From: Epichloe hybrida
Taxonomy: Eukaryota; Ascomycota; Sordariomycetes; Hypocreales; Clavicipitaceae
DNA length: 64,000 nucleotides
Direction of reading: 5' to 3'
NCBI GenBank assembly: GCA_019022495.1
Contig: JAFEKR010000006.1
Coordinates: forward strand, 1,054,001-1,118,000
The notes beneath the pieces are model-generated. The model searched no databases and was not told the DNA's origin. It saw only the letters and a program-made list of their open reading frames with translations. Shown in pieces: positions 48,204 through 58,882 of this stretch (position 1 is the first letter of the stretch; each line of letters opens with the position of its first letter). A program made the position numbers and the translations under genes.

Positions 48204-48669
48204 TTGCACACACTTGGCAGTTGAAGACGAACCGGAAGACGTGGTTCAAACAGACAATGCGAGATTATAGAAGGATCACATATCGACTAGACGGCTATTG
48301 GGTCAATTGCCTTCCTCGCATTCATGGAACTATGTACACATTTTTTTCTTTTGTCGATTAGCTGCTCGGTTTAATTGACTGCGTTAGGCACCAGAGTCCA
48401 ATCATACGCCCGAATCATAACGATTGTACGTCTCTACCATGCTCAATGTACCAGCAACACCTCCGAGTGAATTTCTTTTCTGCTCTTTGCCTACATTTGT
48501 GTCACAAGTATTTACAGAAAAGTGTTTCCGCATATTACGTGGTTCATGCTTCTTTGAACCCGGACCTCAACCGGCCAGTCCACCATGTATTAGGACCCAA
48601 CCTACTTGCTCCTCCAAGCCCCACCTTATCGTCGTACATCCCACCACCCAAAAGCCGGAAACAACAAGA
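48204..48669. other. Intergenic region between complex I subunit and YjbQ-family gene
   Basis: 466 bp with the 3' UTR of the complex I gene and the promoter or 5' UTR of the next gene. An open frame in phase with the downstream gene runs through from 48424, but it lacks features of its own. Confidence 0.55.
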
Positions 48670-49054
48670 ATGCCTCATCACTCTTCTTCTCAGCGCCTGT
48701 CCCCCAACACAACTATTGCCCTCGTCTTTCTTCTCTTTATTGCCTTCTTCCCGGGTCTCTTCCATAGCATCTGGACTCTACCTTTTAACATATTCCCCCT
48801 GTTCCGCACGTCCTCTGAAGGGTATACGGGCACCGGCACAATGACGTGGTTCCAGAAACAATTTACTCTGCCCGCCAAGTCTCGCGGCTCCTACCTCATC
48901 ACTGATCAGGTCGTTGGGGCTCTTCCTGAGATTCGAAATTACAAGGTTGGATTATTGAATTTGTTCATGCAACATACGAGTTGTGCCCTGAGTTTGAATG
49001 AGAACTGTATGTGATGGCTTCGAGTTGTTGGCTTTTTTATATGTCGTTAATCTG

Positions 49055-49094
<40 letters not shown>

Positions 49095-49609
49095 GCACGT
49101 TTCAGTTCCACGCCCCATTGGAGTGACTTCAAACTAAAACATGAGCTCAGGGGATGAGGATGTTAGGGCGGACATGAGTGATGCGCTGGACCGAATTGCC
49201 CCCGCAGAAGGCCCCAAAGGCGAGGCTCTATACCGACATGAGTAAGACTCGTCTCATCCCTTCTTTTCTGAAATTTTGCTAAGATAAAATAAAATCGCAT
49301 GCAGTGCCGAGGGCCCAGATGACATGCCTGTGAGTGGAAGCCTGCCGTTGTGGGATACAAAGTAAGCTTCTGGGCTGACCTTAATCTACAGGCTCACATT
49401 AAATCAGCTCTGATCGGAGCCAGTGTGACCATACCAATTAAAGATGGAAAGCTTGTGCGTAAAACCCACTGTCAAAGACGCTGAAAATCGTTATGGGACT
49501 GACATACCTTCAGGCTACAGGAACTTGGCAAGGCATTTGGTATCTTGAGTTCCGTGCCAGCAAGCACCAACGCCGTATCATGGCTACCATTCAAGGAGAA
49601 AAGGCATGA
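48670..49609 (+). CDS. YjbQ/UPF0047 family protein with N-terminal membrane segment
   Basis: Family of small conserved proteins; some bacterial members have thiamine-phosphate synthase activity, but the fungal role is not established. Exons are 48670-49006, 49151-49241, 49305-49329, 49392-49454 and 49514-49609, with consistent phases. The conserved domain starts at MTWFQKQFTL (ATG 48841) and is complete: LSLNENWDEDV across intron 1, YRHDAEGPDDMPAHIK across introns 2 and 3, the signature IGASVTIPI, and GTWQGIWYLEFR at the end. From 48841 it is 146 residues, the family's usual length. From 48670 it is 203 residues and gains a hydrophobic stretch (TTIALVFLLFIAFFPGLF) that would anchor it in a membrane. 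Exon 3 is a 25-nt microexon. Intron 1 contains a (CT)n run at 49059-49090. Confidence 0.88.
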
Positions 49610-49782
49610 GAATATTTTGTGAGAATTTAATCAACAAATGGTGCCAAATGTAAGCAGCGTACGGCAAAACATTTGAGCTCCTGAGTCTATTATACATGTC
49701 TGTCCACCATGTGCGCCTAACGCCGTCGCGTTGCTTTGTTCTTTTTTTTTTTTTTGTAATCCCAAGTCAGCCTGCCCAGTAG

Positions 49783-50641
<859 letters not shown>

Positions 50642-52475
50642 GTCGGATGTGATGGATACCCTCTAGATACCTGAAAGTGACTCCGACGTGGGCTGGTAGT
50701 AGACAAACCTGCTTAGCAAATGATGGACGGGCAGCCTATTTCGGAGAGCTGTGTGTTGTTTCGCGCCAGGCTCGAGCTTGTCTGGTAGCTCTCGTAAATC
50801 GTGGCAGGTGGTGCCTCTATCAGGAAGGCGGTGTGAATCCTCCGGGAATCGCCAAAGCTGTTGCTCCGTGTAATAAATCCTTACTCCCGAGTCCCAACCT
50901 AACAGAATTCTTTTTTATGTAATAGTCATGGGTCTAGGATGACTAATCTATAAATCTGTAACTTCGTCATTTTTGCTCTGGCCTCGCAGCACCCCGCAGC
51001 CTCAACAAAGCTTGTTCCCACGCTAGGTCACATCCCGTGTCACACGGGGAGTTTCTGCAATTCTTCTATACATGCAAGTTAATTGTCCCAATGGCTAGCT
51101 ATAACTAGTAATTCTGATCTTCATCAGTACAAATCCGATGCGTTGGCCATATCCGTAAAAGGGGAAGGGAAAGGGGGAGGGGGAGGGGGGGGCATTCAAA
51201 ATCAATAAATCAATAAACCTGTTGTAACTTTTTTACATCAACTCCCTTATCCCACTAATCTTAAAGTCCTCATATAAAACCACCACGCAAAGTGGCGCCT
51301 AGATGCTTGCAGAGATATCCAGATAAGCAATTGCTACCCACCGGCAGCCAGGGGGTTTGTTATAAAGCCATTGCATCTTATCATGCTCTCTCGTAACAGG
51401 CTGCAGGTAGTATCACAGCTTTATCAGTCCTTTTCTGGACAAGGCCGCATCTTATGCATTCTGTACATGATGGTCTGGGTTTCTGCTCCGTACATAGCCT
51501 CCGTATTTATTAGTCAGTTGCACGTGGTCCATTGCATTGCATTGCATTGGTGCATCTCGAGCGGCTGGGGCAGTGCAGGCATCACGTGGCAGTCACTGAT
51601 TCTGAGGCGAGAGCTCATTTGCGTGGCGACGGAGCACGATTTGCTTGTTAGGGTAGGTGGTATTATGTGATGGATTTTTCTCAACGAACCAGGCCTGCTG
51701 AGGCAGCAAGTGCCTGGCGTGGAGGTGAGGCTGGAAGTTGTGAGGAAGCTGCAAGCCAGCACAAGCTGCTTTTAGGGTTGCTATCTGTGCAAAAGACGGT
51801 CACCGGTGAACGGTGGTGGATGCCGTGGCACTGAATGATGCATGCGCCATGGTCGGCGCCATGGTCGGCGCCATGGTCGGCGCCGTGCATGTACTCCCAC
51901 CGTTGGCAGTGCCAGCCAGGCAGGCAGGCAGCAATAATAAACCAGACCCATCCACCAGACAATAACACGATGGAGCGAAGTGCCCGTCAACCCGTGTGCA
52001 GAATTCCACCTCCCAGGGCTGGATAAGGCTGATCTTCCGTCGAGCAGACCAGCTATGTAAAATGGATGACTGGCAGGCCTCTCGGGGCATTGTCTGAGCA
52101 TCTGCAGTTGCGGCGGAAGCGTCTGGTCTACTCCGTACTCCGTAGTCCGTACTCCATACGGATTGCACAGGCTCAAGCGGAGAGCCCACCATATGTGTAC
52201 AGTGTGTACATATTCCAGGGAGCCAAGGTACCCCGCCACCACCTTCCATCTCCGGAAATCGCTGATCCTTCCACGTCGCCCACGCGAACAGCTTTGGCTC
52301 CAACCCCATGGGTCTTCGTGTTGCCAACGTTTCGCCATTTTACGAACCATCTTTTAGACGCCTAATCTGCCTGGTGTTGAAATACTTGCCGGTGTAGTGC
52401 CTTGAACGACAACCTGCCGCCTGCTTTGCTGCGCAGTCAGCGGCTGCTGCATGCAGGCAGACACCCGTCACCAAT
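50642..52475. other. Intergenic region of about 1.8 kb
   Basis: No gene recognised. It contains a G-rich run (GGGGGA units, about 51170-51192), an ATTGC x3-4 repeat (51534-51548) and a 12-bp palindromic unit GGTCGGCGCCAT repeated at 51844-51884. A cluster of CCGTACTCCGTAGTCCG motifs lies at about 52130-52160. The promoter of the plus-strand gene at 52476 should be at the right end. Confidence 0.55.
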
Positions 52476-53921
52476 ATGTGCACCGAACACACCAATCGCG
52501 GTGCGCATCCTGAACCGCATGCCGACCAAGACTCGGCCCAGTCTCCGGAACAAGACCTCTCCGTCTGTTCTACTTTGACCGTCAGTCTTAAATCCGCGGA
52601 CGACGCCACATCCTCGATATCCTCAGACAAGAGCGACTCAAAACCCCCTAGAAGTGCCATGCGGCGAACATCTAGTATCTCCAAGATTCCACAAAGCCCG
52701 AGGCGGGTCCGATTTGATTTCATGGGCGAAGAAGTGCTTCCAACCTCATCTCCCCAGCAGTCTGCTTTCATAGCCGCTCGTATCTCATCACCTGAACCTG
52801 CAATTCATGAGGCGGATTGTACTTCGAATCTCGCGACCGATCCAGGGGAGGATGAGGAAGAAGAGGCACCTCCACGCAAAGTATCATCATCCGATGCCCT
52901 ACGTGCTCTCTCAAGGGCTCCTCTCGATGAAGATGGGACTGTCTGGACTGTCGTCAACTCCGACTCGGAAGAATCTGCGACAGACGGGTCCCCATTCGCG
53001 CAAAGTCGCCAATCAGAGAATACTGATGCCTTGCCAAAATCAAGCGCTGCGGCCACCTCACCTGGAATAGAACCGACATCAAACACGCTCAAAACTAAAA
53101 TACGCTTCAAGAGTGCTGCATCCAATACCGCGGCGCACAACGTGAACAATCTAGAGGATGACTCGACCGACGATGAGGACATTCTTTCCATGGCCGCCAA
53201 GCATAAAGCCCCGCTATCACTTGCATACCGAGGGTCAGCGGTGCTATCCTCATTGCTTTCCGATAAGAAAGTTGTCTCGTCCCAGTATAGTGACCACAGT
53301 GCAGAGCCGTCAAATTCTGAAAGGGCAGATATGACAGAATCTCGCCATGAGGTCGCTTCACAGACATTTCGAACAGCGGACGAGAGTGACGATGACATGT
53401 TCCATTTTGAAGAAGACTACCTCGAGTTGCCAAAGCGAGGCTTGGAGAAAAACCCTGTAGAACCGGAACAGGAACCGGAACCGGAACAGTCAGAGGAGGA
53501 ATTCTCAGATCATGAGATCAGAACAGCCCCTGTGCGGCCAGCTAGCCTCTACGCAACATCCCCGGCTGTTGCGATTCCCAGGCAAATGGGGCATGACGAC
53601 GAAGAGCAGTCTACTCCGTCAAGGCCTAAATTTCAGGCCGGTACTGTCGGTTCTTACAAAGGTCGGCCGCTCATAATGCCCGTGATACGAAACCCCGATC
53701 TTCTGGCGGAGCTCCACTCCTCAGAACCCATTAGTCCCGTCGTGGGGAGCGTACATGATCGCAGTCCAGCCGACGACCTCAAGTCCAGTACTGCGCAGGC
53801 ATCCATTAACCAAAGACTAGCTGCTAGTGCTCCTAGGAGCTTCAGCGAGCGCCTTATGATAGAAGATATGATGGAAGCAGCGAAAGCAAGTACGAGAACG
53901 TCGAGAGTTCGGAAATCGTGA
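52476..53921 (+). CDS. Acidic, disordered hypothetical protein with RVxF-like motif
   Basis: Single exon, 481 residues, not recognised. It is rich in Ser, Glu, Asp and Pro, with predicted disorder over nearly all its length, so a globular enzyme is unlikely. Visible features: a basic patch SAMRRTSSISK followed by QSPRRVRFDFMGEEVLPTS near residues 73-91, where RVRF fits the protein phosphatase 1 docking motif. An acidic patch EDEEEEAPP, an EPEQEPEPEQ low-complexity stretch near 328-338, the segment KGRPLIMPVIRNPDLLAEL, and a C-terminal RSFSERLMIEDMMEAAKAS end also stand out. These short hydrophobic blocks in a disordered background look like conserved binding motifs. The start is the first ATG of the frame. 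Gene reality is supported by the long open frame and by codon usage similar to its neighbours. Confidence 0.78.
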   Translation: MCTEHTNRGAHPEPHADQDSAQSPEQDLSVCSTLTVSLKSADDATSSISSDKSDSKPPRSAMRRTSSISKIPQSPRRVRFDFMGEEVLPTSSPQQSAFIAARISSPEPAIHEADCTSNLATDPGEDEEEEAPPRKVSSSDALRALSRAPLDEDGTVWTVVNSDSEESATDGSPFAQSRQSENTDALPKSSAAATSPGIEPTSNTLKTKIRFKSAASNTAAHNVNNLEDDSTDDEDILSMAAKHKAPLSLAYRGSAVLSSLLSDKKVVSSQYSDHSAEPSNSERADMTESRHEVASQTFRTADESDDDMFHFEEDYLELPKRGLEKNPVEPEQEPEPEQSEEEFSDHEIRTAPVRPASLYATSPAVAIPRQMGHDDEEQSTPSRPKFQAGTVGSYKGRPLIMPVIRNPDLLAELHSSEPISPVVGSVHDRSPADDLKSSTAQASINQRLAASAPRSFSERLMIEDMMEAAKASTRTSRVRKS

Positions 53922-54667
53922 ACTGACCATTGGGTGTACGAATTAGTGTCTTGTCTCTCTTGACCACTTCTTCTCTTTTCTTTTTTTTTTCATTCTACTC
54001 TTTGATTATTCACGGGATTTGGTCTTGCGTTTTACAGCGCTTTGTCGAGAACAAGGACTAATTCAGGGGCACACAAGGGAATCCAGCGGCATTCTTGAGG
54101 CGTTAGGATTTGTTTATTAGGACGGAGTCTACACATAATATCGGAAAAGGCAACCGTCGGCCAATTCGGCTAGGCCCAGGGATTGTTGATGTGTTCGCAG
54201 AAAATTTAGAGCGGCCGGGTCTGGTTGGTACTTCATGGTTCATGAGGCAACAATTCGAAAGTCGAGCGGCAATTCCCCCCCAAAACAAAAAGGCCAAAAA
54301 TTTTCAGCAGTGATAGATGCAGGTAGCCGATTGCTACAAAAGTTAAACCTAGGCTCATCGGCATGACTATCTCTCGATTTGCGACTGTAGTTGAAGTGGT
54401 CCCATCATTCATGGATAGCAACAAGTAGTATATCGCTGTAACGAGGTTATCGACCAAGTGACAGCTTAGTGGGCTGGTTTCGGGCCTTGGCATTTGATCA
54501 GCTACTTACGTAATCCGTAATCCGTAATCCGTAATCCGTACATCGCATGCAACCTGCAACCTCAGCAGATCCCTGGACCTCGCCACCAGATCAATTGCAA
54601 GTTGGCGACCGACAGCACAGGATATATATCCTCTCTCTCAATTGCTTTCCAATCAAAACCGGTCGCA
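53922..54667. other. Intergenic region between hypothetical gene and PET100
   Basis: 3' UTR of the upstream gene, with a T10 run near 53980, and the promoter of PET100. TAATCCG is repeated four times at 54511-54540. A TATATATCC element lies near 54621, about 45 bp before the PET100 start. Confidence 0.55.
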
Positions 54668-54972
54668 ATGGGTGGTCTCAACTTGGAAATTTTCAAGGTA
54701 CGATTCCGGCTACGCGATCGTTGACAGCGAGTTCCTTTTTTTTTTTTTTTTCCATCTGACCCGAAAACCCAAAAAATGTATGACAGTTTGGCATGTATGT
54801 CATGTTTCCCATTGGGACCATGTACTATTTCGGCACAAATCTCGACAACAGATTCTCAGTGCAGGGGTTCTGGCCCAAGCCCGAAGAATGCAACAAGTTG
54901 CCTCGCGACAGAGAGGAGGTCAAGGCCGAGTACGAGCGTATTGTGGCGCGACAGAGGTCTCGTCAATCGTAG
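54668..54972 (+). CDS. PET100: PET100 complex IV assembly factor
   Basis: Small mitochondrial inner-membrane protein needed to assemble cytochrome c oxidase. Exon 1 is only ten codons (54668-54697, MGGLNLEIFK). Intron 54698-54786 is 89 nt and holds a T run near 54728-54750. Exon 2 (54787-54972) gives FGMYVMFPIGTMYYFGTNLD, then FWPKPEECNKLPRDREEVKA and a basic end. The 71-residue product has the family's N-terminal MGG.NLE.FKFGMY signature, one membrane segment over FGMYVMFPIGTMYYF, and the conserved PRDREE helix. The gene is too short and too split to appear as an open frame of its own. Assignment rests on the nearly unbroken match to the family pattern. Confidence 0.92.
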
Positions 54973-55935
54973 CTCCCCTTGTTGGGGCGCTGGCTCGATG
55001 ATATAGGAGGGGTTTTTACAAACTTGGCGAGGAAATGGCGATGGAGCGCAAAGAATGCCAATCTCTCTGCCCATCTTCTTCTTATTCGCAACGGCTTTGA
55101 TGTGCTTTGTCTTGACGAACAAGCTCTTTGCTGCCCCCGGCCGGGGGAACAAAATATGCTTTAATGAATGGGGGGAAGCTCCAACGGATCCGGGTACGTG
55201 AAATATGCAGCAACGGATTTTTGGAATGCGCAGCAGTAACTAGGGCCTAAAACGGATAGAGGTTTCTCTATATAAGTCCGAATGTTTATCTATCTCCTTG
55301 GTGCCCCGTAAGGCCCTGAATGCGCATGTAGCTGTGTGCTCAGCTGAAACAAAGGCACAGAGAGAGGATTATGAGTCGACACGGACTCTGGCTATTGTCT
55401 GTTTTTTAGACATTCATGTAGATTTGAGTGGGCGTTAGTCTGACATTCGGCCTCATTTGAGCTGGCAGAGACTAAGACTTGTCACAATAGTATACAAGTT
55501 CATGTTGAAGTTGTTTCGTCGGCAGCACTAGAGTCCACAGAGGTTCAGCTGTTCAGCTCATGTGTCTTAGTAGGCTTCTGCTACCGCAAGGTCTCATTCA
55601 CTGATACCTGGAGAACTCTGGTCCTTGATTTTATTCTTCATTTGCACTTAATCTATCTACCTGCACGTACGGCTCCACTGACTCGCGGGAATGACAGAGG
55701 CTGCGTCTACATCGCAACAGGACATAAACAATACTCTACAGGATAATAAATTTTGGGTCCCATGTGTTTGCTATATATCTTGTAGTATAGCAACGAATTG
55801 AGCGATTGTGACTTCTGAGATGGAGTTGTAATTGCACAAGGTGCGGGCAAGGCTGCTTCAATAGAACATTTAGTTCCTTGCCTCTATGTATTTGAATTAC
55901 TCTTTTTCTAAAGCAAAGGACATCAAAAATAAAAA
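54973..55935. other. Intergenic region between two convergent genes
   Basis: Holds the 3' UTRs of PET100 (plus) and of the ankyrin gene (minus). I see no coding exon; base composition is slightly AT-rich. Confidence 0.55.
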
Positions 55936-57939
55936 TCACTTTGTCAGCAGAGACACGACGTCGTCATGGCCATTCTCTTGCGCCAGCATAAGCGGAGTCG
56001 CTCCGTCTTTGTCCTTGATACCAGTACCTGGAGCAGGTTTCTGCGAAAGCAAGGCTGTAACCGCTTCAGGGTGCCCATTCATACAAGCCAGGTGCAAAGG
56101 CGTCCGCATATTTTGATCTGTCTCATTAATGTCAACGCCCCAGCGCAAGAGCCTCTCAAGAATGTCGACGTGTCCATTCATCGCGGCATGATGTATAGCG
56201 CCATCTCCTTCTCTGTCTAGCTTCGCACCGTCGGCCCCATGGCTAAGCAATGCTTCGAGGATGTCAAGAGACCCGTTACCAGCAGCGTGCCATAAACATG
56301 GATTGCCATCCATGTCGGCACCTTTGTCCAAGAGATGCTGGGTAAGTTCCAGATTCCCATTGCCAGCTGCTATACTTAGAGCCGTATCGTCCAAGGCTAT
56401 ACAGTCTAGATCAGCACCGTTTTCGAGCAGAACATCAATAACTTCCTTGCTGCCAGCATCGGTGGCGAGATGGAGAGCCGTGTAGCCTTCATTATCTCTA
56501 GCTGAAACGTCCGCTCCATGTTGGAGAAGAAGCTTGGTGACTTGTAGATGGCCTTCGGCAGCAGCGTTGTGTAAAGCATTGCGGCCGTCCTCGTCCACGT
56601 CTGATGGATCCGCTGAGTAGGATAAGAGAATGGTAGCTGCCTCGCAGTCGTTTTTACTGGCGGCAACGCACAACAATGGGCCATGAGGACTCATGTGCCG
56701 GGCATTTCCACCACTTTTCAGGAGTCTCTTCATCAATCTGTGCTGGCCATCTATGACGGTATGAGCCAAGGCGGTCCATCCATCGGGGCCCTCAGCTGTC
56801 ACATCAGCTTTTAATTTCAGTAACGCCTCGAGCAATACTTCTCTTCCTGTGTCATAAGCGACATGTAGAGGTTGGTGTCCCTCGTCGTCCACCACGGTTA
56901 AATCAGCACCGGAATTTACAAGGAGTTTCACCACCTCCACATGATTCTCCACCAGTGCGTCGTATAAAGCTGTCGTCCCCTTCCAGCCGCGCATATCCAT
57001 GTCGGCGCCATTTTTGATGAGTACGTCCACAACGCTTGTATGCCCTCGGCAGGCGGCCGCGGATATGGGCACCTCTGGTTCTCTAGGGATTCCGAGTTTC
57101 GGGCTGACACCATAGTCAAATAGTAACTGAACAAGATCCGCTTTGCCTTTAGAAACTGCGTTCAGGAGAAGGCCAAGCCCAGTAGCAGACCCAGGGCCAG
57201 CGGCTGATCCAATTCCCTGCTTGGCCAATAGCTCCACGGTTTCCACGTTTCCATGGAAATGTATCGCCAGCTGAAAAGCGGTCAAATTACTGGAATCCAC
57301 GATTGCTGGGTCGGCGCCATGGTCAAGAAGCAACCTGATCATGTCTGGGTTGTCGTGGACAGCAGCCACCTGGAGTACCGTTCGGTTATTCTCTCCACTA
57401 AATAGCTGGGACATGTCGGCACCATTTTGCAGCAATATCAAGGCTATGTCAACTGCATTGGACTTCGCTGCAGCGATCAAGGGTGATTGTCCGCGACTGC
57501 AGGTCTGGTTTGGATTCGCGCCTGCTCTGAGCAGCAATTGAACGGTTTCTGCATCATTGCCTTGTAACGCTGCATACACCAAGGCGGGATAGCCTTTTTC
57601 GTCTACTTCAGACACATCGAAATCATAAGACGCTAAGAGTGACTCTATCAGACGCGCATGACCGAGTCGAGCTGCCTTGTGCAATACTGGCGGCCTAAAA
57701 CATTCGGCGCCAAATCCGGCATGGGCAGCAACTTCGACTGTAGCTGGAGCATTTTTAGACACGGCCCAGAGAAGTACACTCCTGCCGCCGCCAGGGTCTG
57801 TCTGAGACTTTCTGTAGAGGATGGGGTTAACATGATCGTAAAACAGTCGACAAGCCCTAGCGAGACGATTCAGATCAGACGTGGATGAGACGAATTTGCT
57901 GATTTCGACTACGAGTTCAATCGGGAGAGTTACCGCCAT
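55936..57939 (-). CDS. F-box-like/ankyrin-repeat protein
   Basis: Single exon, 667 residues. The N-terminus LPIELVVEISKFVSSTSDLN followed by LARACRLFYDHVNPILYR has the pattern of a fungal F-box, which would recruit SKP1 and an SCF ubiquitin ligase (inference). From about residue 85 to the end I count 18 ankyrin repeats, with the best-kept consensus in the last seven (for example GYTALHLATDAGSKEVIDVLL reduced to TALHLA..G..EV...LL). Such F-box/ankyrin proteins are numerous and fast-evolving in filamentous fungi; targets are unknown. The gene is intact although its start lies only 390 bp from gypsy element C. The start is the first ATG, directly before the F-box. Confidence 0.88.
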   Translation of the reverse strand: MAVTLPIELVVEISKFVSSTSDLNRLARACRLFYDHVNPILYRKSQTDPGGGRSVLLWAVSKNAPATVEVAAHAGFGAECFRPPVLHKAARLGHARLIESLLASYDFDVSEVDEKGYPALVYAALQGNDAETVQLLLRAGANPNQTCSRGQSPLIAAAKSNAVDIALILLQNGADMSQLFSGENNRTVLQVAAVHDNPDMIRLLLDHGADPAIVDSSNLTAFQLAIHFHGNVETVELLAKQGIGSAAGPGSATGLGLLLNAVSKGKADLVQLLFDYGVSPKLGIPREPEVPISAAACRGHTSVVDVLIKNGADMDMRGWKGTTALYDALVENHVEVVKLLVNSGADLTVVDDEGHQPLHVAYDTGREVLLEALLKLKADVTAEGPDGWTALAHTVIDGQHRLMKRLLKSGGNARHMSPHGPLLCVAASKNDCEAATILLSYSADPSDVDEDGRNALHNAAAEGHLQVTKLLLQHGADVSARDNEGYTALHLATDAGSKEVIDVLLENGADLDCIALDDTALSIAAGNGNLELTQHLLDKGADMDGNPCLWHAAGNGSLDILEALLSHGADGAKLDREGDGAIHHAAMNGHVDILERLLRWGVDINETDQNMRTPLHLACMNGHPEAVTALLSQKPAPGTGIKDKDGATPLMLAQENGHDDVVSLLTK

Positions 57940-58329
57940 TTCTCAGGCAGTAGGATTCGCGACACAAAATGGACGAATTCTTCAAGTTAGAACAGGATAG
58001 AGAGGGGAAAATATGCGACAAAAGTGGGCAGCGACTGTGGAATCAAAGAGTGTGTTGATGATGACTGTGGAAGAAGATGTCTGAGACCTCGAGAAGCTAG
58101 CTAAGAAGGTCTTCTTGTGCCTGAGATGTGAGGCTGCAACATGAGCAACAGCAGCACTGGCAGGACTTTGTGTAAAGTGGACCTCACACACAGTTAGGAT
58201 AGTGATGAACAGAGGGATGACTAGATTCTCACACGTAGCTAGAAAGGTATAACCTATAGGTAAGTGCATAAATATTTTAAACTCTAACCTTTTACCTTTA
58301 TATAGGTAGTATTTGCTATATACCTTGCC
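57940..58329. other. Promoter region of the ankyrin gene up to the transposon
   Basis: 390 bp between the ankyrin start codon and the LTR of element C. The last 70 bp are already AT-rich (TAAATATTTTAAACTC). The five bases TTGCC at 58325-58329 would be the left target duplication of C, but the partner lies outside the window. Confidence 0.55.
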
Positions 58330-58546
58330 TGTTATAGACTAGCCCCTAGGCGACTGCAATAGGGCGTTAATATAGTATTAAGAGACTTAAGGAGAAAGAA
58401 GGAAAGGTAAGAGGCTATCCTTAGTAATGCCCCTTATACCCCTATAGTTACTTATATAAGCCTCCTTTCCTTACCTTAACTACTTTTACTACTTCTCTCT
58501 TTAATTACTATATAAATAATGCTTAGGTAAAGCCTAAGCCCTTATA
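58330..58546 (-). repeat. Gypsy C LTR (3' LTR by coding direction)
   Basis: 217 bp, from TGTTATAGACTAGCCCC to CCCTTATA. The outer end has intact TG and GACTGCAATAGGG, the least RIP-affected version together with the right end of B. Confidence 0.92.
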
Positions 58547-58761
58547 TATACCCTTACTTACTTATTATTTAATAAACTTCTCTTTATATTAACCCCTAGT
58601 AATATATGTAACACTTATATTATATATACCCTTAGTTATTATAATAAAAACTACCCTTACTAATAGCTATTTATAAAGTATTTAATAAGCACTTACTTTA
58701 TTACCTTATTATTTATTATAGAAACCCCCTTACTTCTAGGTATTATTTTATAGTATATATA

Positions 58762-58882
58762 ATATATTTACCTTACTAATAGGTTATTTATTATAAATAA
58801 TTACCCTACTCTTACCTATTATATATAATATATTTGCCTTACTAATAGGTTATTTATTATAAATAATTACCTTACCCTTACT
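58762..58882. repeat. Tandem duplication of about 65 bp in gypsy C
   Basis: The block ATATAATATATTTACCTTAC...AATAATTACC occurs twice in a row with few differences. Element A has only one recognisable counterpart in its corresponding region. Confidence 0.7.

Noticed and set aside
53107..53433. Open frames antisense to or overlapping the acidic hypothetical protein
   Set aside because: They are shadows of the 481-codon frame, whose composition is far more protein-like.
54233..54493. 86-codon minus-strand frame with a hydrophobic segment upstream of PET100
   Set aside because: No family resemblance and no support beyond length; the hydrophobic run can arise by chance.
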